Assembly (NCBI GenBank): GCA_035455265.1
Contig: DATIFK010000120.1
Location: 1-8,827 of the forward strand
From: MGOM01 sp035455265
GTDB lineage: Bacteria > Chloroflexota > Anaerolineae > Anaerolineales > E44-bin32
Direction: 5' to 3'
Length of the DNA stretch: 8,827 nucleotides
The notes under the pieces were generated by a model. It saw only the letters and a list, made by a program, of their open reading frames with translations, searched no databases and was not told the origin of the DNA. Shown in pieces: positions 1 to 6,379 of the stretch; position 1 is the stretch's first letter, and each line of letters opens with the position of its first letter. The position numbers and the translations under genes are program-made.

Positions 1-1640
1 GCATCCAGCGCCGGGCTGCCCGCCTGAAGCCGAAAGTCGAGCGAGGCGATACCCGAAAACAGCGGGTCTGCGTTGATGCAACCCGCGCCCCAGGCCGGAC
101 AGGCTCCGGCGTTGTAGACCAGGTTGTGACTGGCGTTCAACGCCGACGGATCCGCGCCCGGCCCAAACTCAAAATAGGTCTGTCCGGGTTCGGCGTACAG
201 GACGTTGTTCTGGATCGTGACCAGGCCGGCGCCGGCTCGCTCAATGTGGATTTGCGCGTGGCTGTCGGGCCCCAGCGAGCCGTTGTCATAGAGCACGTTG
301 TTCTGGATGAAGACCGTTCCCTGGGGGTCGTTGACCCGCAGACCTTCCCAATCTGAACCGACAATGATGTTGTTGTAGACATAGATCGTCCCCAGCACGT
401 CCGTGGCGCCGTCACTGCCCCCGAGAAGGATGTTGTTCCGCAGTTGGAGGGAACTCGTGATCAGATTGTCGTGGATGCGAATGTCATCCATGCGATCTCC
501 GTCCTCATGACCGAAAAGCTGGATGGCGCGTCGGCCGCGTTGATCCTGAATCTGGTTCCACCCGAAATCGATGTCCTGATTGGCGCCGAACCCTTGGACG
601 TAGAAGCCAACCCCGTCTTCCCAGTCGCCTTGGCCGTTGTTGCTGAAAAGATTGCCATAGACCCGGTAGTGAGCGCTGTCCCCCGCGATCCCCATCCCCG
701 TCGAGGAAAGCGCATCGTGAAGATAGTTGCCGACGGCGCGATGGCCGTCCCCGCCCATCTGGAGCATGCCTTCGTAGGGTGCAACCCCCTGGGTGAACGC
801 CAGGTTGGCGATGACGTAGTACATCATCCCTTGATCCATGTAGATGCCCCTCCGCAGCGGCTCAGGGGCGTCGATCAGAGGTCGGTCGCCTGGATATCCG
901 ATGTAGGCGACCGGCCGGTCGGCTGTGCCGTTAGGGTCCGTTTCGGGGTGCAGGAGGAGGACCGCATCCCAGCCCGGGTTCGCGGGATCAGCGCTGCTGA
1001 AAGTGCCGCCCTTGATGTACACAAGGTCGCCGGCCTGCATCACCTGGCGCGGGCGATACAGGGTCTGGAACGGCTCGGCATACGTGCCGGGGTTGGCGTC
1101 CTGCGCGTTCGGCGCGCCCGGTATGACGAAGTAGATGCTGCCGGATCTGACGGTGAACGGCAGGGGGTTGCTGGCTTGACCGTCTACGGTGACGATGATG
1201 TCGCCTGTCGCTGCATTCGGTCCCGGCTGAACGACGATCATGTCAAGACTGCGGGCGATGGCGTTGTCTTCGCCCCACAGGACGTAGCGCGCCACTTCTT
1301 GGCCGCCGATAGTGACGGTGGAGTTCCCCTGCGCCGCGCCAAAGCCCTCGCCGTAGATGGTGATGAAAGCACCGAGATCGTCTTGGCCGCCCGTGGCCGG
1401 GCCTGATTCGAGGTCGGTGAAGAACAGGCGCGGAATGCCGCTGCCGGCCGAAGTCAATGGCGCAGTGGGCGCGGCGGCCTGGGCCGGCGGAGCGGTCACG
1501 AGCGCAGAGGCAGTGGACGACCCAGGCGAAAGAGGCTCCGGCGGGGGCGTCTCCGTTTGCCCGGCTGGGCCGCAGGCGACACCCAGGATCACCACAGTCG
1601 TCGCACCAAGGGCTAACCGTCGGAAGGATCTAGTTGACAT
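1..1640 (-). CDS. Secreted/lipoprotein-like IPT/TIG plus right-handed beta-helix protein (3' end beyond window)
   Basis: The frame is open from the ATG at 1640 to the left edge: 546 codons with no stop. AGGAG (1653-1649) lies 8 nt before the ATG. Residues 1-23 form a signal peptide: Arg at 4, 7 and 8, a hydrophobic stretch 9-22, then Cys23. Cys23 could be lipidated, but the residue three before it is Gly, so the lipobox is imperfect. Residues 24-68 are a Pro/Ala/Thr/Ser-rich linker. Residues about 72-165 look like an IPT/TIG Ig-like domain (ITIYGEGFG, TVTIGG, NPLPFTV). From about 168 to the edge there are repeated beta-helix rungs (IQNNVLY occurs twice; also VYNNIIVG, IRIHDNLI). The end visible here (DPLF, then FRLQAGSPALDA) is typical of the last rungs of choice-of-anchor-type beta-helix proteins, so little is probably missing. 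Such proteins often bind or cleave polysaccharide, but no catalytic residues are assignable and the substrate is unknown. It is transcribed divergently from the response regulator gene. Confidence 0.88.
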   Translation of the reverse strand, partial: MSTRSFRRLALGATTVVILGVACGPAGQTETPPPEPLSPGSSTASALVTAPPAQAAAPTAPLTSAGSGIPRLFFTDLESGPATGGQDDLGAFITIYGEGFGAAQGNSTVTIGGQEVARYVLWGEDNAIARSLDMIVVQPGPNAATGDIIVTVDGQASNPLPFTVRSGSIYFVIPGAPNAQDANPGTYAEPFQTLYRPRQVMQAGDLVYIKGGTFSSADPANPGWDAVLLLHPETDPNGTADRPVAYIGYPGDRPLIDAPEPLRRGIYMDQGMMYYVIANLAFTQGVAPYEGMLQMGGDGHRAVGNYLHDALSSTGMGIAGDSAHYRVYGNLFSNNGQGDWEDGVGFYVQGFGANQDIDFGWNQIQDQRGRRAIQLFGHEDGDRMDDIRIHDNLITSSLQLRNNILLGGSDGATDVLGTIYVYNNIIVGSDWEGLRVNDPQGTVFIQNNVLYDNGSLGPDSHAQIHIERAGAGLVTIQNNVLYAEPGQTYFEFGPGADPSALNASHNLVYNAGACPAWGAGCINADPLFSGIASLDFRLQAGSPALD

Positions 1641-1965
1641 CGACGAATCTCCTCTCGTATCCGTCTAGGGAAGGGCGTTTCCGAAGGTGGCAAATGGAGA
1701 GCAGGGTCCCCGATTCCCCGCATGGTCCCGGGCGCGCACCATGGTGACGCCCGAGGACGATGGGATTATAGGTCTCTCCACCCCTAACGCTACTCCCTAC
1801 CACCGGTAGACAGCCGTCGGGAGACCGCCATCCGATGGTCCCCGCCGTCTCGCCCGAAGGCCCAGCTCAGGGCGGCCATCCTGTAAGTTGGCTGTAAGGC
1901 CACTAGCGTAACGGAAGCGCCCTATCCTCGATTAACCCTTGGGACGATGGCGGAGGGGACGGTCC
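1641..1965. other. Divergent intergenic region between the beta-helix gene and the response regulator gene
   Basis: No convincing gene lies in these 325 bases. The region should hold the promoters of both divergent genes, but I could not find a good -35/-10 pair for either. It contains several small symmetrical elements: a perfect 10-bp palindrome CACCATGGTG (1737-1746), a short hairpin CTACC-ACC-GGTAG (1797-1809), an inverted repeat CCATC-C-GATGG (1828-1838), and a tandem repeat at 1881-1898 listed separately. A TATCCT at 1923-1928 could be a -10 element for the response regulator gene, with no recognisable -35. The strong ribosome binding sites for the two genes lie at 1649-1653 (minus) and 1952-1958 (plus). 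Confidence 0.6.
1881..1898 (+). promoter_or_regulatory. Tandem CTGTAAG repeat with 11-bp period, possible OmpR/PhoB-type binding site
   Basis: CTGTAAG occurs at 1881-1887 and again at 1892-1898, separated by TTGG, giving an exact 11-bp period. OmpR/PhoB-family regulators bind head-to-tail 7-mers spaced this way; the Escherichia coli Pho box uses CTGTCAT-type repeats. The site is 68-85 bp before the response regulator ATG. Assignment to a particular regulator is inference, and the -10 sequence downstream is weak. Confidence 0.35.
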
Positions 1966-2376
1966 ATGGCGGATGAGGGCAACTTGGGATCCGGCGAGAT
2001 CATCCTGATCGTCGACGACGATGAGGCCTATTGCGAAGCCATTGGCGAGATCCTGACCTCCGCCGGCTACCGGATTCTGATGGCGGACAGTGTCGCCACG
2101 GCACTCTCCATTTTGGACAAGACGGTTCCAGATCTCATCCTCTCGGATACGATGATGCCGGTCGCCGACGGCAGCGTGCTGTTGAGAGCCGTCCGGAGCG
2201 ACCCTCGGCTCTGCGCCATCCCGTACGTCACCGTCAGCGCCAAGGCCATGATCCCTGACCGGGCCGAGGCCATTGTCACCGGCGCTTCCGGCTTTCTGGC
2301 CAAGCCGTTCTCCGCCGCCGAACTGCTCGCCGAGGTCGGCCGACAAATGGCCAGAAGGGACCGCCGGGCGGCCTGA
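1966..2376 (+). CDS. Single-domain (stand-alone receiver) response regulator
   Basis: This 136-residue protein is a CheY-like receiver domain with nothing attached. It would accept phosphate from a histidine kinase and signal by protein contact, in the cytoplasm. The acidic Mg-binding residues are Asp17-Asp18-Asp19, the phosphoacceptor is Asp61 in LSDTMMP, the switch Ser is Ser91 (VTVSA, where many family members have Thr) and the conserved Lys is Lys113 in LAKPF. The start is the ATG at 1966 because GGAGGGG (1952-1958) sits 7 nt before it; an in-frame TTG at 1939 has no such site. No DNA-binding or enzymatic output domain follows Lys113 apart from a short helix and a basic tail (ARRDRRAA). 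No histidine kinase is encoded in the window, so the partner is unknown. A terminator-like hairpin follows, suggesting a monocistronic transcript. Confidence 0.93.
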   Translation: MADEGNLGSGEIILIVDDDEAYCEAIGEILTSAGYRILMADSVATALSILDKTVPDLILSDTMMPVADGSVLLRAVRSDPRLCAIPYVTVSAKAMIPDRAEAIVTGASGFLAKPFSAAELLAEVGRQMARRDRRAA

Positions 2377-2407
2377 GGCGCTCCAGCTTCTGTGACTCCA
2401 CGGAAAT

Positions 2408-2431
2408 GCGGGCCGCCCGAACGTGGCCCGC
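2408..2431 (+). terminator. Terminator-like hairpin after the response regulator gene
   Basis: GCGGGCC (2408-2414) and GGCCCGC (2425-2431) form a perfect 7-bp GC-rich stem with a 10-base loop, 31 bp after the stop codon. The following bases (TTCGCTTGTCT) are only moderately T-rich, so intrinsic termination would be imperfect. Confidence 0.42.
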
Positions 2432-2528
2432 TTCGCTTGTCTCCTTGGCCGGAGGGGTCTCGACGCGCGACGGCATGACGGCGGGGCCGAAGCCCACCGC
2501 CTCTCCGATTCCCATAATCCGGGTCGGG

Positions 2529-2545
2529 TATAGTTTGTTATAGTT
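2529..2545 (+). promoter_or_regulatory. Tandem TATAGTT boxes, candidate -10 elements for the protease gene
   Basis: TATAGTT occurs at 2529-2535 and 2539-2545, in an otherwise GC-rich stretch just before the protease ATG at 2557. The second copy is preceded by TG one base upstream (TGT-TATAGT), matching an extended -10. No good -35 is present for either copy. Initiation from the second box would fall near 2551, leaving a leader of about 6 nt; from the first, about 16 nt. Confidence 0.45.
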
Positions 2546-2556
2546 GGCGGACGGCC

Positions 2557-3414
2557 ATGAGTGCAAAACTGAGCCGCCGCCTGCAAGAGCCTCCGCCGGT
2601 GGAGTTGGAGCGTGAGCCCGAAACGCCCAGCCGCCGGGCCGCGGTGGTGCGGCGCGCATGGATCCTCCCGGCTCTCCTGACGGCCTCCTTTCTGGGGGCG
2701 GTCGCCTATCGGGCGGCGTTCCCGCCGCCGCCAACCCTGACAGCCCAGCAAGTTGATGACATCGCCGCGCGCCGGCTGGCGATGGCCACGCCTGCGCCGC
2801 CCTATTCGGAACAGATCTACCAGACCATCCTCCCGTCCCTGGTGATGATCGAGGCCCGCCGCGCCGGTGAGGGCGGGGGAGTGGCGCTCGGCACGGGCAT
2901 CGTGGTCAACGAGGCCGGCGACATCCTGACCGCGCTCCACGTCGTCGACGGCGCGAGCCGGATCCGGGTGCAATTCAGCGACGGTTCCAGCGCCTCCGCC
3001 GAGGTGACGTCGCCTCAACCCGAGTACGACATCGCCGTGCTGCACCCATCCGTTCCTCCCGAACTGATCGTGCCGGCCGTCCTGGGCAGCTCCTCCGGTG
3101 TTCGCATCGGGGACGAGGCCTACGCCGTAGGTCACCCGCTCGGTCTCGTGGCCTCGTTGAGCGCCGGCGTGGTCTCGGGTCTGGATCGGTCCTACGACAT
3201 GGGCAATGGCAAGGGACGGCTGCAAGGCTTAATTCAGTTCGACGCGGCGGTCAACCCCGGCAGTTCCGGCGGACCTCTGCTCAACCGAAACGGGGAAGTC
3301 ATCGGGATCGTGACCGCTCTGGCCAACCCGTCCGAGGGGGAATTCTTCATCGGGGTCGGGTTCGCCGTCCCCATCGCCGTTGCCGGAGGCGCGGCCGGCG
3401 CGCCGGATATCTGA
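2557..3414 (+). CDS. Membrane-anchored trypsin-like serine protease, S1C (HtrA/Deg-like), no PDZ domain
   Basis: The 285-residue protein starts with a charged cytoplasmic segment (1-33), then one membrane helix (about 34-51), a proline-rich stretch (PPPP, 56-59) and a chymotrypsin-fold protease domain (about 85-278). The catalytic triad is visible: His128 in TALHVVDG, Asp158 in YDIAVL, and Ser237 in NPGSSGGPLL. The domain should face the outside of the membrane and cleave misfolded or specific envelope proteins. DegP-type proteins carry one or two PDZ domains after the protease domain; here the chain stops shortly after FAVPIAVAGG, so substrate recognition or activation must differ. The natural-looking end argues against truncation. 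The ribosome site before the ATG is weak (GGCGGA), while two TATAGTT boxes lie just upstream. The MoxR gene begins 46 bp after the stop on the same strand, so co-transcription is plausible. Confidence 0.92.
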   Translation: MSAKLSRRLQEPPPVELEREPETPSRRAAVVRRAWILPALLTASFLGAVAYRAAFPPPPTLTAQQVDDIAARRLAMATPAPPYSEQIYQTILPSLVMIEARRAGEGGGVALGTGIVVNEAGDILTALHVVDGASRIRVQFSDGSSASAEVTSPQPEYDIAVLHPSVPPELIVPAVLGSSSGVRIGDEAYAVGHPLGLVASLSAGVVSGLDRSYDMGNGKGRLQGLIQFDAAVNPGSSGGPLLNRNGEVIGIVTALANPSEGEFFIGVGFAVPIAVAGGAAGAPDI

Positions 3415-3460
3415 GAGTCCTCCGGCGAGCACCGCTCGCCCCACGAAGGAGAAGGCCGAC

Positions 3461-4480
3461 ATGACCGCCCCTCAAACCAGCAACAACGACCGACCGATGG
3501 AGCGTGTGCTCTTCGAGGTCAAGAAGATCATCGTCGGGCAGGACGTCCTGCTCGAGCGACTCATGGTCGCTCTGCTGGCTCGCGGCCACATCCTGGTCGA
3601 GGGCGTTCCCGGATTGGCGAAGACGATGGCGATCAAGTCGCTGGCACAGACGATCGGCGCCCAGTTTCAGCGCATCCAGTTCACGCCGGACCTGGTGCCG
3701 GGGGACTTGATCGGTACGCGCCTGTACAACCAGAAGACCGGCGAGTTCGACACCGCGCTGGGCCCGGTGATGACCAACCTGCTGCTGGCGGACGAAATCA
3801 ACCGTGCCCCAGCCAAGGTGCAGAGCGCGCTGCTGGAGGTGATGCAGGAGCGGCAGGTCACCATCGGACACGAGACCTACCCGGCGCCCGATCCGTTCAT
3901 GGTCATGGCCACCCAGAATCCGATCGAATCGGAGGGCACCTATCCGCTCCCCGAGGCCCAGGTGGACCGCTTCATGCTCAAGGTCCTCGTCGGGTATCCC
4001 TCATCGACCGAGGAGTTCGTCATCGTGGAGCGGATGACCGGCGATGTCCAGACGCCCCAGCCGGTGGTCGACGCCCGTGACCTGTTGCGCCTGCAGGCGC
4101 GGGCCGACGCGATCTACGTCGACCCGGCGCTGACCGAATACGCCGTCCGGCTGGTCTCGGCCACGCGCAACCCGGGCGCCGCCGGGCTGAGCGAGCTTGC
4201 CTCGTTGATCGACTTCGGCGCCAGCCCGCGTGCCTCGATCAACCTGATCCTGGGAGCCCGTGCCCTCGCCTTCCTGCGCGGGCGAGAGTACGCCTTGCCT
4301 CAGGACGTGCTCGACCTGGCGCCGGACGTGATCCGGCACCGCTTGGTGCTCTCTTACGAGGCTCTGGCGGACAACGTGACGCCGGACGAACTGCTGGACC
4401 GATTGCTGGCCGTCATTCCCGTGCCCGAGGTCCCCACGCATGAGCGCGCCTTCAGCCTCGACGGCAGCCGCCGCGCCTGA
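3461..4480 (+). CDS. MoxR-family AAA+ ATPase
   Basis: This 339-residue protein is a MoxR-type AAA+ ATPase, a cytoplasmic chaperone-like enzyme that remodels or activates vWA-domain partners using ATP. Walker A is GVPGLAKT (48-55), Walker B is LLLADE (107-112) followed by INRAP, and sensor 1 is Asn153 in MATQNPIE. The family signature FTPDLVPGDLIG lies at 74-85, and a C-terminal lid helix region contains ASPRAS, which supplies the sensor 2 Arg. The ATG at 3461 is chosen because AAGGAG (3446-3451) lies 9 nt upstream and the family homology begins soon after; an in-frame ATG at 3380 lies inside the protease gene and would add a 27-residue tail unlike the family. The last 41 bp overlap the DUF58 gene, implying translational coupling. 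The gene order (MoxR, DUF58, vWA, vWA) is the classic arrangement for this family. Confidence 0.96.
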   Translation: MTAPQTSNNDRPMERVLFEVKKIIVGQDVLLERLMVALLARGHILVEGVPGLAKTMAIKSLAQTIGAQFQRIQFTPDLVPGDLIGTRLYNQKTGEFDTALGPVMTNLLLADEINRAPAKVQSALLEVMQERQVTIGHETYPAPDPFMVMATQNPIESEGTYPLPEAQVDRFMLKVLVGYPSSTEEFVIVERMTGDVQTPQPVVDARDLLRLQARADAIYVDPALTEYAVRLVSATRNPGAAGLSELASLIDFGASPRASINLILGARALAFLRGREYALPQDVLDLAPDVIRHRLVLSYEALADNVTPDELLDRLLAVIPVPEVPTHERAFSLDGSRRA

Positions 4481-5348
4481 ACGCATCCTGCGCCGGCTCG
4501 ACTGGAAGGTGATCCGCCGCCTCGACGGCGCCCTCCAGGGCGACTACTCCACGCTGTTCTACGGCGCCGGCGTCGACCTCTCCGATCTGCGCGAATACCA
4601 GCCGCAGGACGACATCCGGCACATCGACTGGAACGTCACGGCGCGCATGAACCGCTTGCATGTGCGTCAGTACCTGGAGGACCGCGAGCTCACGACCTGG
4701 TTCCTGCTCGACCTGAGCCGTTCGATGCGATTCGGCGGAGCCGAGCGGAACAAGCATACGGTGCTCGTGGAGTTCGTCGGCGTCATGGCGCGCCTGCTGA
4801 CGCGCGGTGGCAATCGCGTCGGCGCCATCCTGTACGACACGCACACAACCCGATCGATCCCGGCGCGCACCGGTCGCAACCAGGTGCTGCGCCTGCTGCA
4901 CGACCTCCTGCGCCAAGCCGATCGACCGGGCCGAGGCCGGACGGATCTGAAGGTGCTGCTCTACGCCGCGTTGGGTGCCCTCAAGCGCCGATCGCTCTTG
5001 TTCGTGGTCTCCGATTTCATCAGCGAGCCGGGTTGGCAACGGCCGCTCTCGTTGCTCGGCCACCGGCACGAGTTGGTGACCATCCGGGTCTGGGATCCGC
5101 GTGAGAGTCAGCTTCCCAGCACAGGCTTCGTCTACATCGAGGATGCCGAAACGGGGGAGCAGATCGCCGTCGACACCGGCGATCCCATCTTTCGCAGGAA
5201 CCTGGCCGCGTTGGCCGCGCGCAACGAAGCCGATCTGCGCACAGCCCTGACGCGCGCCTCCACCGACCCGCACTCGATCTCGACCGAAGATGACCTGGGC
5301 CGGGCGATTCTCCGCATGGCAGCCCTGCGGAAGAAGCGGCGCCGATGA
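4440..5348 (+). CDS. DUF58 (vWA-like) protein
   Basis: This 302-residue cytoplasmic protein belongs to the DUF58 family, regular partners of MoxR ATPases. The family signature DLREYQPQDDIRHIDWN spans residues 49-65. A vWA-like fold follows, with metal-site residues Asp91, Ser93 and Ser95 in LLDLSRSM and a later VVSDFI strand. No membrane segment is seen; some DUF58 proteins have N-terminal helices and this one does not. Residues 1-13 are a low-complexity Ala/Ser/Pro stretch and the C-terminus is strongly basic (LRKKRRR). The ATG at 4440 overlaps the MoxR gene by 41 bp and is preceded by GAGG (4427-4430). The stop overlaps the next start as ATGA (5345-5348). It is probably an adaptor or substrate of the MoxR ATPase; biochemical function in this family is poorly defined. 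Confidence 0.94.
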   Translation: MSAPSASTAAAAPERILRRLDWKVIRRLDGALQGDYSTLFYGAGVDLSDLREYQPQDDIRHIDWNVTARMNRLHVRQYLEDRELTTWFLLDLSRSMRFGGAERNKHTVLVEFVGVMARLLTRGGNRVGAILYDTHTTRSIPARTGRNQVLRLLHDLLRQADRPGRGRTDLKVLLYAALGALKRRSLLFVVSDFISEPGWQRPLSLLGHRHELVTIRVWDPRESQLPSTGFVYIEDAETGEQIAVDTGDPIFRRNLAALAARNEADLRTALTRASTDPHSISTEDDLGRAILRMAALRKKRRR

Positions 5349-6337
5349 ACTTCCTCTGGCCGTGGATGCTGGCCGGCCTGCTGTTGGTTCCCGTTCTCGC
5401 AGTCGTCTACCGGAGGTTGCTGGGGCGCCGCGAAGAAGCGCGTGCGCAATGGGGGGAGACAGCCGGGCCGGCCGCAGACTCCCGACGTCGTCATATCCCG
5501 CCCATGCTCATGCTCATCGGGCTCACGGCTCTGTTGATCGGGCTGGCCCGCCCGCAGGCGATGGTGGCTTTGCCGCATATCGAAGGCACGGTCATCCTGG
5601 CCTTCGATGTCTCCAGCAGCATGGGCGCCGACGACCTCGAGCCGCTCCAGGGTGCTGAGCGGCCGACGCGCCTGGACGCCGCCAAGACCGCCGCCCGAGC
5701 TTTCATCGAGGACCAGCCGTCGACCGTCCGGCTGGGCGTCGTGGCGTTTAGCGGCGGCGGATTGGTCCTCCAGAAACCGACCGACGATCGCCAGGCCGTG
5801 CTGAATGCGCTCGATCAACTGGCGCCACAGGGCGCGACGTCCTTGGGCGACGGCATCTTTGCCTCCCTCAACGCGCTCTCGGAAACGCCCATCGCCTTGG
5901 ATCCGGCTGCGCTGGAGCAGGGGGACACGATCGACATCGGGCACTTCCCCTCGGCGGTCGTCGTCTTGCTCACCGATGGTGAGAACACGCTTTCCCCCGA
6001 CCCGCTGCTGGCGGCTCAGCTCGCCGCGGATGCCGGGGTGCGCATCTATCCGATCGGCCTCGGTACTGCCGAGGGCGTCGTGCTCGAATTGGAGGGCTTC
6101 CGCATACTCAGCCGGTTGGACGAGACCGTCCTGCAGCAAATCGCCGATACGACCAACGGCGCCTACTACCATGCAAGCGACGCGCAATCGCTCTCGGACA
6201 TCTACCAAGACGTCGACTTGCACATGACCATCCGAGGGGAGTCGATGGAGGTCACGGCCATTTTCGCCGGTACCGGCTTGCTGTTCTTGCTCATCGGTGG
6301 TGGCTTGGCGTTGGTCTGGTACGGCCGAATGCCGTGA
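5345..6337 (+). CDS. Membrane vWA-domain protein, BatA-like (first of a tandem pair)
   Basis: The 330-residue protein has the Bat layout: membrane helix 1 (about 4-22), an arginine-rich cytoplasmic loop (23-49), helix 2 (about 53-70), a vWA domain (about 82-300) and a C-terminal helix (about 303-327). The MIDAS metal site is intact: Asp88, Ser90 and Ser92 in FDVSSSM, Thr165 in GATSLGDG and Asp211 in LLTDGEN. By the positive-inside rule the vWA domain faces the extracytoplasmic side. Such domains bind a protein ligand through the metal. The start overlaps the DUF58 stop by 4 bp (ATGA), so translation is coupled. The N-terminus (FLWPWML) resembles that of the next protein (LLWPWFS), pointing to paralogy. 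Bat proteins are associated with oxygen or stress tolerance in Bacteroides and Leptospira work, but the role here is inference. Confidence 0.94.
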   Translation: MNFLWPWMLAGLLLVPVLAVVYRRLLGRREEARAQWGETAGPAADSRRRHIPPMLMLIGLTALLIGLARPQAMVALPHIEGTVILAFDVSSSMGADDLEPLQGAERPTRLDAAKTAARAFIEDQPSTVRLGVVAFSGGGLVLQKPTDDRQAVLNALDQLAPQGATSLGDGIFASLNALSETPIALDPAALEQGDTIDIGHFPSAVVVLLTDGENTLSPDPLLAAQLAADAGVRIYPIGLGTAEGVVLELEGFRILSRLDETVLQQIADTTNGAYYHASDAQSLSDIYQDVDLHMTIRGESMEVTAIFAGTGLLFLLIGGGLALVWYGRMP

Positions 6338-6379
6338 GCCGCCGCGGGAAGCGCTTGCCTTGACCATGGATGTGGAGCC

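Noticed and set aside
444..1406. A 320-codon plus-strand open frame.
   Set aside because: It lies entirely antisense to the 546-codon beta-helix gene, which has a signal peptide, ribosome site and recognisable domains. The plus-strand product has no domain-like features.
1737..1746. CACCATGGTG palindrome as an operator.
   Set aside because: It is only 10 bp, stands alone about 100 bp from the beta-helix start, and palindromes of this size arise by chance; mentioned in the intergenic entry only.
1939..1965. TTG at 1939 as the start of the response regulator.
   Set aside because: The GGAGGGG site is correctly spaced for the ATG at 1966 and would lie inside the gene if the TTG were used; the extra residues are Arg-rich and not part of a receiver domain.
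1903..3225. A 440-codon minus-strand open frame.
   Set aside because: It is antisense to both the response regulator and the S1C protease, whose catalytic motifs are clear. Its His/Arg/Gly-rich composition is typical of a GC-rich shadow frame.
5132..6367. A 411-codon minus-strand open frame.
   Set aside because: It is antisense to the DUF58 and BatA-like genes, which have intact motifs. The translation is low-complexity (Gln/Arg/Asp-rich) without domains.
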